A stretch of 64,000 nucleotides of DNA from Sphingobacterium sp. (GCA_031253985.1 JAIRVH010000043.1:62001-126000); one strand, 5' to 3'. Shown: positions 28,332-37,693, counted from the stretch's first letter. Numbers and translations: made by a program. The notes: generated by a model not told the origin, from the sequence alone.

Positions 28332-28874
28332 CTACCGGCTGGATAATTTGATCTTTCCCTCGTCATTGAAATCCGTATTATCCATAACTCTTTTGAGATT
28401 TAGTTGCTTCAATGCTAAGCCTTCCTGCAAGGTCAGATCTGTAGCTTTCACCCTAAATAATGGATAGGACAATGGCTTTTCGCTCCATTCGAGCACAAAA
28501 TGGTATCCATCAACGATTTTTTGCTGGTCATCTGTTTTGATGATCAAGATATTATGAAAGGTCTGCTCCGGCTTGGCAGGATCGTTATCTGGTGAAATGC
28601 CCCTTGCTTTATAGGTGGCGACAAACTTATAATAGTGGTATTTGCCATTTATCGGATTGAATACTAATTCGCGGCTGTTATTTTCTTTGATCAAGCCTAG
28701 GAAAGTATCCTCAAAATCATCCAACATTTTATAATTAAAATCGGTATTGATCTTATTGGCGACCAATACATAGGTTTTTTCAACTTTACCGGTGGGATTG
28801 TCTTTTTGCTGATTTTGTGCCTCGGCCGAATAGCAGGCGAACCAGCCTAACAGCAGGACTATTAAATATCTCAT
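28332..28874 (-). CDS. Secreted hypothetical protein
   Basis: 180 residues with signal peptide 'MRYLIVLLLGWFACYSAEAQ'. The mature part has a helical start ('NTDFNYKMLDDFEDTFLGLI') and beta-rich remainder ('FHNILIIKTDDQQ', 'YHFVLEWSEKPLSYPLFRV'). It converges on the S41 protease gene with only six bases between the stops. No family recognised. Confidence 0.55.
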   Translation of the reverse strand: MRYLIVLLLGWFACYSAEAQNQQKDNPTGKVEKTYVLVANKINTDFNYKMLDDFEDTFLGLIKENNSRELVFNPINGKYHYYKFVATYKARGISPDNDPAKPEQTFHNILIIKTDDQQKIVDGYHFVLEWSEKPLSYPLFRVKATDLTLQEGLALKQLNLKRVMDNTDFNDEGKIKLSSR

Positions 28875-29155
28875 TTTTCTAATTTATTAAAATTCGAGCA
28901 GTATTCCACCAGCTGACCAGCAAACATTGCTTTTTTTAATCTGGAGATGACACAAACAGGATACTTTTACACTATTCCAATAAATACTCCGATAGCATAC
29001 GCTTCCAGCGGAAACAGTTATGTCAACAAGCAGAGTGGCATGTACTCATTCATATCCTTCCAGTGCAGAAAAAATCATGACCGTGTGTAGACTTCAGGAA
29101 TTGCGATTGGCATAAATTATAGGTTGCAACCTGGTAATCGCTGCATAAAAGTGCG

Positions 29156-29189
29156 AATTGTCCTGTTAAATGTTTTAATTGTCCTATTA
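29156..29189 (+). promoter_or_regulatory. Direct repeats 21 bp apart upstream of an AraC gene
   Basis: AATTGTCCTRTTA occurs at 29156-29168 and 29177-29189, in the same orientation and exactly two helical turns apart, about 70 bases before the AraC start. AraC-type proteins bind such paired direct half-sites, so this is a good autoregulatory candidate. The rest of 28875-29257 is plain leader. Confidence 0.5.
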
Positions 29190-29208
29190 TCGTAAGCATC
29201 AAGTGCCG

Positions 29209-29216
29209 TAATTTTG
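29209..29216 (+). promoter_or_regulatory. Putative Bacteroidota -10 (-7) box
   Basis: TAATTTTG matches TAnnTTTG, 42 bases before the AraC start and 20 bases after the second direct repeat, a position suited to an activator or repressor bound upstream. Confidence 0.45.
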
Positions 29217-29257
29217 TATCCCGCTAGTCCAGAAGACCAATTACATTTTTTCCGCAC

Positions 29258-30220
29258 ATGGAGCAAGAGTATAAACTACATTTTTCAAAACCGATCCTGA
29301 AGATCAAAGACGTCAGCAGAAAGCTGCCGGATTTCTGCCGTTACCCCGTTCCAATGGCAAAAAAAAGTCTTCTTTTGGAATTTCCCACTACCACGCTCCT
29401 CCAACAGACCATTCAATGTGATATCTTTCGGATCGACATCTTCCAGCTGGATTCGCAGGATAATTTTATAGCGTATTACAGCCTTGATCAACAGCACATC
29501 TTCCTCAATTTTGTTCTTTCTAATCCGATTCTTTTTAAAAGTGTGGAAGGGGCACAGATTACACGGCCAGATACCTGCAGTTTTTACCTTTCTGCCGAAC
29601 AGGCGGGAAACTATCGGGTCGAATGCAGCCGGGGAAGTACCGATCTCGTCGTGATCTCCCTTGATCCGGACTGGCTCCGTCGAGCAATCAGCCCATATCC
29701 GATACTCAGTCAAGCATTAGCTTTTTTACTGGTGTCCAGCAATCCCTTTGATGTACTGCCGCATTTCCGGATTGACCAAGCCGTCCGTCAGTGGCTTTTT
29801 GCCGTGCTTGCCTTCGATCATGAGAATCCAATTGCGCAGCTCGGCGAACTCCAAAACTATATTGCCATGAGCCTCCATCATTACGAGCAGCTTCTGGCCC
29901 GCTCCAGCCGTACACAGGTCTATCTGATCAAACTGCATATCGATCAGCATTACAGCTCTCCGGATCTTGATCTCAACCATCTTCCGCACCATCTTGCCCT
30001 ATCCGACACCAGCATTGTGCGGCGTTTTAAAAAGGAATATGGAACCACCATCCGCAATTATTGCATCCGGGTACGCATGCAGCAGGCACACCGGCTCCTC
30101 ACCCAGGAAAATCGACCTATTTCAGAGGTCTACCCGGTGGTTGGCTATATCAATGAAAATTCTTTTCGCAAGGCTTACAGAAAGTATCTTCTACAGCTCA
30201 ATCACAAAGCCCTGGTTTAA
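29258..30220 (+). CDS. AraC-family transcriptional regulator
   Basis: 320 residues. The N-terminal about 200 residues are a divergent sensor domain. The C-terminal HTH contains 'LDLNHLPHHLALSDTSIVRR', 'FKKEYGTTIRNYC' and the second helix pair 'ISEVYPVVGYINENSFRKAY'. It is the first intact gene after a divergent gap with paired repeats and a -10-like box. The target genes are unknown; it may control itself. Confidence 0.8.
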   Translation: MEQEYKLHFSKPILKIKDVSRKLPDFCRYPVPMAKKSLLLEFPTTTLLQQTIQCDIFRIDIFQLDSQDNFIAYYSLDQQHIFLNFVLSNPILFKSVEGAQITRPDTCSFYLSAEQAGNYRVECSRGSTDLVVISLDPDWLRRAISPYPILSQALAFLLVSSNPFDVLPHFRIDQAVRQWLFAVLAFDHENPIAQLGELQNYIAMSLHHYEQLLARSSRTQVYLIKLHIDQHYSSPDLDLNHLPHHLALSDTSIVRRFKKEYGTTIRNYCIRVRMQQAHRLLTQENRPISEVYPVVGYINENSFRKAYRKYLLQLNHKALV

Positions 30221-30496
30221 GCGGGTTCCCGCCCGGCAGACATCAGATTGGACCGGATGATCAAAAGCGTTATTTTATGAGGGTAATTAGGTCATATTTT
30301 ATCCTTTCAGTCCTTTCCTATCTCTTGTCCACTTAAGAAATTTATATCGTTACTAATTATAATTTTAACCATTCGAAACGATGAAAATTTCAACATACCT
30401 ACTTTTCGCCTACATGATAGGCTGTGCATTTTATCGCAAGTGCCCCCATCAATCAGCGCAATTATCAATCGCTCAGTCAATACAGGACAATCAGCT

Positions 30497-31120
30497 ATGA
30501 CAATGGGCCGCAATACGAAGACAGGCCTCAAACTTTTGCTGGATTTTTGGGGTAGATACCACAACCTGGACAATTTCCATTATCAATGGGCCAAGGATCA
30601 CCTCAAGACCATTTTTGTCAGACGCCGGGAGGTACTCGAATTGTCTGCCAGCACCAGCTATTTTGTTGCCAAAGGCCTGCTTGCCCGTGTCGAGGAGGAT
30701 CCGCTCACGCTCAAAAGGAAGATTATGAGCCTTGCCCTTCCCAATATGGCTCTGCTGTGTACCGTGCACCTGCACAGCCATCATATACAACCGGGCAAGC
30801 TCGTCGCCCTGCGTTCGGGCATACTGGTTAGCTTACCCCATACGGCACTGCGCCAATTTCAGGCAGACGAGAAATCGATAGACACCCTCATCGACATTTT
30901 TAGCAATAAGGAAAAGCGGCAGCTGGCCCTACTTCGGGAAGCTACGATGGGTTTTTCTCCTTTTGACCGCTATCTCAACTTTGCGCGGCTGCTTCCCGAA
31001 ATCAAGGCGGTGACCACACAGATCGAGCAGGCAGATCTGCTCGGAATTTCGCGTGATACCGTGCAGCAGGCGCAATATTTTCTTGCAACCGCCAAAATGC
31101 ACCGAAAAAAGCATGGCTAA
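30497..31120 (+). CDS. Crp/Fnr-like regulator, divergent
   Basis: About 207 residues from the ATG at 30497, which has AGGA ten bases upstream; an ATG at 30440 is also in frame. Residues in the first half could form a cNMP-binding-like barrel, and the end ('FDRYLNFARLLPEIKAVTTQ' then 'ADLLGISRDTVQQAQYF') resembles the Crp-family helix-turn-helix. The sensor motif is weak, so cyclic-nucleotide binding is doubtful. It precedes a small DUF6520-like gene. Confidence 0.5.
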   Translation: MTMGRNTKTGLKLLLDFWGRYHNLDNFHYQWAKDHLKTIFVRRREVLELSASTSYFVAKGLLARVEEDPLTLKRKIMSLALPNMALLCTVHLHSHHIQPGKLVALRSGILVSLPHTALRQFQADEKSIDTLIDIFSNKEKRQLALLREATMGFSPFDRYLNFARLLPEIKAVTTQIEQADLLGISRDTVQQAQYFLATAKMHRKKHG

Positions 31121-31232
31121 GGCAGGCAAAAAACAGTCTATCGGCGTATGCAATTTTGTACTGTAACGTTACAACAGTACAAATTATTTATAAACAAAAG
31201 TTCGCACTCATCTATAAGTGCATAACGAAATT

Positions 31233-31622
31233 ATGACTTACAAAAAGAACAGCTGGCTACGTGCCAGCGCATTAGCAGTATTAGGATTGGGTATCGCTTA
31301 TGGTGCCCAAAGTTTTACAAACAAAGAAGAGGTGAAAACTCAAACCCCAGTATCTACATCTTTAGATGATCCGATCTGGTACAACAATGAATTAGTGGAT
31401 TCCGATCCGACGAATCCGGCCAATTATGCGTTGACTTCAAAGTTTGATTGTGGCGAAAAAACAGAAGAAATCTGTTCTATCAAAGCGCCAAACAATGGGT
31501 CTGGGCAACCGGACATGTCACACACGGTGTCGCCTGGTGTCACCGTCGAAGATCAGATTGAAGATGCAGTGTCTACTTCCTCCACCAATGCCACTGTACA
31601 AGCTTTTCGCTCCAATCAGTAA
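31233..31622 (+). CDS. Small exported DUF6520-like protein
   Basis: 129 residues. A lysine-rich start and hydrophobic segment ('MTYKKNSWLRASALAVLGLG') are followed by 'DPIWYNNELVDSDPTNPANY', a CxxxxEEIC pair ('DCGEKTEEIC') and 'APNNGSGQPDM'. This layout is typical of the small DUF6520 proteins of Sphingobacteriaceae and Chitinophagaceae, of unknown function. It stands before a strong hairpin. Confidence 0.6.
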   Translation: MTYKKNSWLRASALAVLGLGIAYGAQSFTNKEEVKTQTPVSTSLDDPIWYNNELVDSDPTNPANYALTSKFDCGEKTEEICSIKAPNNGSGQPDMSHTVSPGVTVEDQIEDAVSTSSTNATVQAFRSNQ

Positions 31623-31627
31623 AACAG

Positions 31628-31659
31628 AAGCAGGCTTTCGCATTTGAAAGCCTGCTTCT
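31628..31659. terminator. Strong hairpin between convergent genes
   Basis: GAAGCAGGCTTTC and GAAAGCCTGCTTC pair perfectly around a 6-base loop. It separates the DUF6520-like gene from the convergent susD gene and probably ends both transcripts. Confidence 0.7.
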
Positions 31660-31664
31660 ATCCC

Positions 31665-33017
31665 TTATCTTGGATTTTGTGGAATATTACTTTGAATCAG
31701 CACTTCTTTTGGAATTGGGTAAACGTATTGTGCGTCATTAGGCGGCAACTCAAATATCCTTGACTCACCGTTAATCTTTACCTCACGCATAAGTGTAACA
31801 GCGTTTTCAGGTTCCCGATTCAAGCGTCTCAAATCCGACCATCGTACACCACGAAATAACATTTCCTTACGTCTTTCGTTTAATATAGTACGTAAGAGCT
31901 CCTTTCTATCCGATAATTGCAGCGCATTAAAGCTTTCTTTACGAACTCTGTTCTCCAGTAGCTTATTAAGATCTGCCAAGGCAACCTCGATAGAACCCAG
32001 ACGCGCATTGTATTCCGCACGAATCAGGTACAATTCATCGTTAGCAAAGCCGGCGAAATATGAGGCAGACCGCCCAGAATAGTAACCTTTGAAAGCATAT
32101 TCCGTTGCGTTCACGGATTTAAAATAGACGACCTTCCTTAGATCATTCTCATTATACATAGCGTACAAAGACTTTGGAATTCTGGCTGTACTATTATGCA
32201 ATGCACTACTTCCAGATACTGTGGATCCATAATAGATCATCTCCACATTCTTAGGAAATATCGGAAAGCTGGGCGTCGGATCGATCTCATTAAAGTTCAT
32301 TAAATCTCCATTTACTTTCAGACTTTCATTGGCATAATACCCTGCCTGTTCATAATTAGCCATACTGAGGTAAATACGTGCCAATGCAGCATATGCGGCC
32401 CGTTTACCCGGCCTATTGATCTCCGCCGGCTGATCTTTCAAATAGGGAATAGCTCCTTTGATATCATCAATAATCTGTCTATATGTTTCATGCACAGTAG
32501 CCCGTGTAACAGGCACATTAAAATCAGATGTCAGCCGTATAGGTGCACCATAGGGGCTATCAGCATCTTTATCAAAGATCGGGCAGTATAGTTGGGCTAT
32601 ATAGAAATGAGCCAGTCCTCGCACAAACATCGCTTCCCCCTGAATATCCATATTTTTAATAGGCTGCAAACGCCCCACACCTTCCAAAACTATATTGGCG
32701 ATCATAATCGTATTATAGCATGCTCGCCAATAGATGACATCCATGGAAAGCATGTCCTTGTCCCAGATATAAGCCTCCTGATAACTAGCCTGCATTTTAC
32801 CAAAGTCGGCATCACTGAGATAATAATCATCAGTACCTAACTCAATCAACCCCGGATAGTAAAGATTAATCTGGGACTCGAAATCCAACAGCGCTCTCAG
32901 GTCTTCCTCCTTATCAGGCGTACCTAATGAAAACTGTGGTTTCTCATCCAAAAATTCAGTACAAGATTGGCAACATAGGCATATACCTATGATACTAAGA
33001 TATAGTATATATTTCAT
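31665..33017 (-). CDS. susD: SusD/RagB-family lipoprotein (second locus)
   Basis: 450 residues; lipobox 'CLCCQSCTEFLDEKPQFSLG' and C-terminal 'LNERRKEMLFRGVRWSDLRR' plus 'VYPIPKEVLIQSNIPQNP'. Helical TPR-like segments include 'GEAMFVRGLAHFYIAQLY'. It is the last gene of the TlpA-susC-susD unit. Compared with the first SusD it is 41 residues shorter. Its partner is the SusC encoded 19 bases upstream. Confidence 0.95.
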   Translation of the reverse strand: MKYILYLSIIGICLCCQSCTEFLDEKPQFSLGTPDKEEDLRALLDFESQINLYYPGLIELGTDDYYLSDADFGKMQASYQEAYIWDKDMLSMDVIYWRACYNTIMIANIVLEGVGRLQPIKNMDIQGEAMFVRGLAHFYIAQLYCPIFDKDADSPYGAPIRLTSDFNVPVTRATVHETYRQIIDDIKGAIPYLKDQPAEINRPGKRAAYAALARIYLSMANYEQAGYYANESLKVNGDLMNFNEIDPTPSFPIFPKNVEMIYYGSTVSGSSALHNSTARIPKSLYAMYNENDLRKVVYFKSVNATEYAFKGYYSGRSASYFAGFANDELYLIRAEYNARLGSIEVALADLNKLLENRVRKESFNALQLSDRKELLRTILNERRKEMLFRGVRWSDLRRLNREPENAVTLMREVKINGESRIFELPPNDAQYVYPIPKEVLIQSNIPQNPR

Positions 33018-33036
33018 AACAATTAATTCCTTTCTA

Positions 33037-36000
33037 TCAAAAATGAACCGAAACCCCTAAGCTGTAATTTCGGGGCGGTGGCATATTGTTAAAATCGGGA
33101 TCTATCCCCCATTTGTTTGCCTTCCAGAGCAGGGCCACATTGTTGGCCGCGGCATAAACCTGAATCTGGTATCTGTGCAGCAACTGACATTGATACTGCA
33201 ATCGGATATCCTGTAAGCGTATAACATCCCCCTTACCGATATTAGCTTCCGAATATGCATAGAAATTATCACGGCTTGAATTGGCCGGATAGGTCATAGA
33301 CGGTATCGTTGTTTTAGTTTCATCACCCGGATTCTGCCATCGTTTGGCATAGTCGCCATGTGTACGCCAGCCATTGAAAAGATCGAGATAGCGGATTGTT
33401 TCCTTTTGAAAAAAATGACCAAATTTATAGGCGATATTGAAATTCAAAAGCCACGACTTCCAGGTAAAAGTCTGATTCAGCGATCCATAATAAGGTGGAA
33501 TTCCCGAACCGTGGTATACCAGATTTTGTACCGAATCGGCCAACAATTTGGTGTAGTCCTTTGAAACAGCACCTTTCAAATAACCCTGAGGGTCGCCGTT
33601 AATAGGGTCAAGTCCTATAAAACGATAGGACAATACCGGATAAAGTGCTTTCCCTTCCAAAGGAGACAAATTGCGTCCCGAATAGGCCGTAAAAGTCAAT
33701 GCGCGCCAGGTACCTCCATAATAGCTATCCACCTTATCCTTATTAATTGTAAACATTACCCTCGTGTTCCATTTAAAGTTACCGTCGAGAACTTTGGCAT
33801 TTAAATCAATATCAATTCCCTTACCCGATGTTATCGCTACATTGCGTCTCAAGGTGGAGAATCCATAAGTCGGATCGATGGGATCCGAAGCAAAGAGATC
33901 CGTCGATTTTTTAAAATAAGCATCGGCCGACAGCGTAATTCTATTGTTAAATAGAGCAGCGTCCAAAGCGATATTTAACATACGCACATCCTCCCAACGG
34001 AGCGATGGATTGGGAAGCAGCGAGACGATGGCACGCGGAAAGGTACTGACATCGGTATTCAATCCCGACATATAACTTATAATCGGGAGACTCGTAGTCA
34101 TTCCCCCTGAATTGCCACTATGTCCTAATGTAGACCGCAACTTTAAGCTATTGACAAAACTACTTTTCGAAAAAAAAGATTCATCCGACAACTTCCATGC
34201 TAGACCTGCCGACCACAGCGGATTCCATTTGTTGTTGGCATCAACACCAAACAGATTGGAAGCATCCTTTCGACCGCTTATTGAAAAAATATAACGCCCC
34301 CTGTAGGTATACGAAGCATTGCCAAATAATGACACATACCTCCGTATTCGCTTATCAAAACCGTTTGAATAAGGTATACGGCTCAAACCGCTAATACCGT
34401 CATAGATCGGGTAGGCACCGACCGGATCTATCAATTGATTCGTGTACAATTTTTCATCAAATCCATAGGTAGTAAATAAATTACTCTCCTCTGAACGTGC
34501 AGACACCTCCGAGCCTCCAAAGAAGTTCAGTTCATGCCGCTCGTTCCATTTTTGGCTAAAATTGACTTGTATTCGTCCCTTGTGGCTAGTGAAATCATTG
34601 TTTCCATTGTTAAGTATACCACCTAGTGGAACGATCCGCTTTACCGTTCCATTGTCTAGCTGTGTAAAGCGATTGATCAGATCACGTGTAAAGAAAGACT
34701 CCTGCCCCCTTAGCGTTCGACTCGCACCGAGCTGTCCCTCAAATCCATATTGACCAGTAATATCCAGACTGTTCCAAAGTTTGACTGAAAGCTTAAGTCC
34801 TGTGTTCCAATAGTTGGTATTATTATTCGCTTTTGATTTACCGAATTCTGCCAGAGGCCGATAGAACCAGTCCAGAAGACCTTCATTCCGGGCAACAACA
34901 GCTTCGATATATCTAAAATTATATTGTGACGGTATAGAAAGTGGATTGCCTGCATCATCCATTAACTCAGCATATGGATAGAGATTTGTCCGTCCTCCGC
35001 CCACGGATATCGGATAATCCGTTAGTCCCGGATTGTAACTATTCTGTATATTCGAATACATCAGGTTGCTCTCCAGCCGAAAGCGCTTCCAGAAATCAAG
35101 CTGATAACTTCCACTGATCACTAGCCGCCGGTTGTCACTCTCCCTCTGGCTAAGCGCATTTCTGTCGTAACCAGCTCCTATACGATAACCGCTATTCTTG
35201 CTACCTCCTGATAGGGCAATATTATTTTGGCTCAGGATGCCTCTTCGGTATACATAACGGAGCATCTCATTGCGATAATCCAGTGTCTTATATTTTTCGA
35301 TACGTGCGTCCATTTCCTGTTGGGAAATTAGTCCCTTAGAGAGATCATACAGTCCGTCCACTACAGGAGACACAATACCCCGATTGGAATTTGTTCCATT
35401 TAATATTGTATTATAAAAGCCCTTGTCGAATAACATTTTTTCCACATCCATGAATTCAGCCGAAGACATTTTGGGCGCATACATCAAATTGGGTTTCGCC
35501 GTCAGGGTTAGATTAGACGAAAAGTCTACCGCCACCCCACTTTGCCTATTATGTTTTTTTAGTTTGATAACGATGACACCATTGCCAGCACGTGCACCCC
35601 ACACAGAAGTGGCAGCAGCATCTTTGAGCAATGTCACTGTTTCTACATCATTAGGGTTGATCGAATTGATATTCCCTTCAAATGGCAGGTCATTGACTAT
35701 TATGAGCGGTCCCATGAGCGCATCTGAGAGCGTATTGATACCGCGGATATTGATCTGATTGCTACCATCACGTCTATCCATCTGCAAGGCAGAAAAATTA
35801 CCTTCCAGCCGATCCAGTATATTTCCCGACGACATACGTTGCATAATGATTTTATCATCCACCTGTGCAAAAGCCCCTGTAGCCCTATCTTTGGGTATAC
35901 GTTGGTAACCAGTCTCTATCATTACTTCCTTGAGCTGATTGGTTTTCTTGGTGAGAACAATCCGAAAAGCTCTACTTTTCAATTCGGAAAGCGAGATTAC

Positions 36001-36240
36001 TTTCGTATTATATCCCATATGGCTGACGCTTATACTCTCATCAGTTTTAACGATTGTGACCTGAAACCTCCCATCGCCATCTGTCCTTGTCTGATATCTG
36101 GAGGGAGAAAGAATAATGTTTGCACCAGCAATTGAATGTGCTAATTCATCCACGACAGTGCCCATATATTTTTGCTGTGCCTTTAGCTCAAGGGATAGGG
36201 ACAGCAGAACAAAAAGCAAATAACTTAAGTATCTATTCAT
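33037..36240 (-). CDS. susC: SusC/RagA-family TonB-linked transporter (second locus)
   Basis: 1067 residues: signal ending 'LSLELKAQ', carboxypeptidase-like domain ('YMGTVVDELAHSIAGANIIL'), plug with 'NQLKEVMIETGYQRIPKDRA' and 'ETVTLLKDAAATSVWGARAG', and a barrel ending 'PPPRNYSLGVSVHF'. The start overlaps the end of the thioredoxin-like gene by eight bases, so all three genes form one transcript. Such TlpA-SusC-SusD sets often import peptides or other non-glycan ligands, but no substrate can be read from this sequence. Confidence 0.95.
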   Translation of the reverse strand: MNRYLSYLLFVLLSLSLELKAQQKYMGTVVDELAHSIAGANIILSPSRYQTRTDGDGRFQVTIVKTDESISVSHMGYNTKVISLSELKSRAFRIVLTKKTNQLKEVMIETGYQRIPKDRATGAFAQVDDKIIMQRMSSGNILDRLEGNFSALQMDRRDGSNQINIRGINTLSDALMGPLIIVNDLPFEGNINSINPNDVETVTLLKDAAATSVWGARAGNGVIVIKLKKHNRQSGVAVDFSSNLTLTAKPNLMYAPKMSSAEFMDVEKMLFDKGFYNTILNGTNSNRGIVSPVVDGLYDLSKGLISQQEMDARIEKYKTLDYRNEMLRYVYRRGILSQNNIALSGGSKNSGYRIGAGYDRNALSQRESDNRRLVISGSYQLDFWKRFRLESNLMYSNIQNSYNPGLTDYPISVGGGRTNLYPYAELMDDAGNPLSIPSQYNFRYIEAVVARNEGLLDWFYRPLAEFGKSKANNNTNYWNTGLKLSVKLWNSLDITGQYGFEGQLGASRTLRGQESFFTRDLINRFTQLDNGTVKRIVPLGGILNNGNNDFTSHKGRIQVNFSQKWNERHELNFFGGSEVSARSEESNLFTTYGFDEKLYTNQLIDPVGAYPIYDGISGLSRIPYSNGFDKRIRRYVSLFGNASYTYRGRYIFSISGRKDASNLFGVDANNKWNPLWSAGLAWKLSDESFFSKSSFVNSLKLRSTLGHSGNSGGMTTSLPIISYMSGLNTDVSTFPRAIVSLLPNPSLRWEDVRMLNIALDAALFNNRITLSADAYFKKSTDLFASDPIDPTYGFSTLRRNVAITSGKGIDIDLNAKVLDGNFKWNTRVMFTINKDKVDSYYGGTWRALTFTAYSGRNLSPLEGKALYPVLSYRFIGLDPINGDPQGYLKGAVSKDYTKLLADSVQNLVYHGSGIPPYYGSLNQTFTWKSWLLNFNIAYKFGHFFQKETIRYLDLFNGWRTHGDYAKRWQNPGDETKTTIPSMTYPANSSRDNFYAYSEANIGKGDVIRLQDIRLQYQCQLLHRYQIQVYAAANNVALLWKANKWGIDPDFNNMPPPRNYSLGVSVHF

Positions 36241-36814
36241 AATTTCCCTGCCCCCTCAACAAGTCAATTACTGCATCTATCTGATTACTATTTACGAATG
36301 TATGCCCAGTGATAGCGAGTACCATACCATGCGGAGAGATCCATACATACCTCGGAATTGCAGCGTGCGGGAATAAGCGAATTAGATAATCATCCTCATA
36401 AACTGTTGGCAACGAGCCCCCCCCGATACGCGACAATGTTTCGTTATAGGTCTTTTTGATTTTCATGAGATCATCTCTCCTGTTTTTGGTATTTACTAAT
36501 ACCATAGCCAGTGTATCGCCATAACGTTGGCTGAGCAGCTCCCCTTTGGGGATTTGTGTAAGGCACATGCCACACCAGGAGGCCCAGAAATCCAAGATGA
36601 TCAATTTACCTTTCAAATGCCTCAGATCTGCCGTGATGGTTTCACCATTGGCAAAGATCCTATACTTTCTTGTATAGAAATCTTCAGGTACCTTGTCGCC
36701 AACATGAATAGCGGTGATAGAAAGGAGCCCATCCGCCCCGCTGTCCTTGCGGGGCGTCTGAGCCGATAAACTAAACATAGAAACTAGTATTAGGATTACG
36801 CATGTCAACGGCAT
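36233..36814 (-). CDS. TlpA-like thioredoxin-fold protein, exported
   Basis: 193 residues from the ATG at 36814, which begins a clear signal (MPLTCVILILVSMFSLSAQ) and has GGA nine bases upstream. The thioredoxin motif 'ILDFWASWCGMCLTQIPKG' carries a CGMC active pair, and 'LPTVYEDDYLIRLFPHAAIP' holds the usual cis-Pro region. The frame stays open upstream for another 190 codons, but part of that is low-complexity repeat; possible starts at 36919 and 37075 cannot be excluded. It is first in a unit with susC and susD and probably keeps surface or periplasmic substrates reduced. Confidence 0.75.
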   Translation of the reverse strand: MPLTCVILILVSMFSLSAQTPRKDSGADGLLSITAIHVGDKVPEDFYTRKYRIFANGETITADLRHLKGKLIILDFWASWCGMCLTQIPKGELLSQRYGDTLAMVLVNTKNRRDDLMKIKKTYNETLSRIGGGSLPTVYEDDYLIRLFPHAAIPRYVWISPHGMVLAITGHTFVNSNQIDAVIDLLRGQGNYE

Positions 36815-37072
36815 GCGTAATCCGTGGTGATAACCTGCAACTATTGAAAAGCATTTAAAAGCCCTCTGAGCGATTCGACTTATCGAACCAACCAAAGTGC
36901 CGATTACAAACATTTTCATCTCACAGATCAGCTTAAAACAACCTAAAACAGATCGTTTTGATTCAACTCTATGATCCAACTCGAAATTGCCAGCGTTCAG
37001 AAAAGCTTCATTTTTCTGAGTGTGGCTGGTGCTACTCTTTACCCAATCAATACCTACCGAATTTCTACATTT

Positions 37073-37111
37073 CATCGGATTTTCATCGGGTCGGCATCGG
37101 ATTCTGATCGG
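37073..37111 (+). repeat. 11-bp-period array I (CATCGG core)
   Basis: Hexamer cores CATCGG, CATCGG, CATCGG and GATCGG begin at 37073, 37084, 37095 and 37106, exactly 11 bases apart, with variable 5-base spacers. It is upstream of the TlpA-susC-susD unit. Confidence 0.75.
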
Positions 37112-37220
37112 TGTGGCCCGATGTAATCTCAATGAAAACCCGGAGCCAGTAGCATAAAATGCTGAAATTGGGGCGAAGTTGGTCAGAACAAAGTCCGAAG
37201 ACGGCGATACCTCTACCCCG

Positions 37221-37371
37221 CGTCGGGTGCGCTTCGGCTTATCTTCGGCTGCGCTTCGAGACTTCTTCGGCTCCGCGTCGGGACAGCTTCGGGACACGTT
37301 CGGGTGCGCTTCGGCTCGGCTTCGGCTGCGCTTCGGCAACTTCCCGAAGAAGTGCCGAACAATAGCCGAAG
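37221..37371 (+). repeat. 11-bp-period array II (CTTCGG core, then inverted)
   Basis: Eleven hexamers of the form CTTCGG (with variants CGTCGG, CTTCGA, GTTCGG) start at 37221 and every 11 bases to 37331. Orientation then flips: CCGAAG/CCGAAC at 37344, 37355 and 37366, again 11 bases apart. A further pair with the same period lies at 37421 and 37432. The 5-base spacers vary. On the minus strand all three frames are open through it because 11 is not a multiple of three. Confidence 0.85.
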
Positions 37372-37452
37372 CTGTCCATACCATGGTACGACCATGGTAC
37401 GGAGCCGACTGGGAGAAAGCCCGAAGCCAAGCCGAATATAGTATTGCTGAAA

Positions 37453-37513
37453 AATACTAGATCTGTACCTAAACAATACTGCAACAATACTAGAACTATA
37501 CTGGAAAGGTACT
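37453..37513 (+). repeat. 11-bp-period array III (AATACT core)
   Basis: Cores AATACT, TGTACC, AATACT, AATACT, TATACT and GGTACT start at 37453 and every 11 bases to 37508. A two-unit repeat of CCATGGTACG (37381 and 37392, also 11 apart) lies between arrays II and III. Confidence 0.8.
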
Positions 37514-37565
37514 TTTTCAGCATGGGTAAAGCACACCGATAGTACATTTCGCCTTGTTCTATTTT

Positions 37566-37586
37566 TTTACGCAACAGTTGCGTAAA
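37566..37586. repeat. Perfect inverted repeat
   Basis: TTTACGCAAC and GTTGCGTAAA flank a single A, giving a 21-base palindrome immediately before array IV. Possible protein-binding or recombination site. Confidence 0.6.
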
Positions 37587-37587
37587 T

Positions 37588-37637
37588 AGTACTATATCTG
37601 TACTATATCCGTGCTTTATCTGTGCTTTATCTATACT
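37588..37637 (+). repeat. 11-bp-period array IV (TGTACT core)
   Basis: AGTACT, TGTACT, CGTGCT, TGTGCT and TATACT start at 37588 and every 11 bases to 37632. Spacers are mostly ATATC or TTATC. Confidence 0.8.
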
Positions 37638-37693
37638 GGGAATATATGGCCTTACAAAGGCTCGTAATTTTAGGGTATTCATAATTTTGTTTG

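Noticed and set aside
36815..37384. N-terminal extension of the TlpA-like protein
   Set aside because: The frame is open but includes 11-bp repeat array II and low-complexity Arg/Pro/Ser sequence, and would place a signal peptide in the middle of the protein.
37073..37637. CRISPR array
   Set aside because: Units of 11 bp with 6-base cores are far shorter than CRISPR repeats, and no cas genes are present.
37239..37682. Minus-strand frame of 147 codons
   Set aside because: Most of it is made of the 11-bp arrays, where all frames are open; no domain and no homologous pattern.
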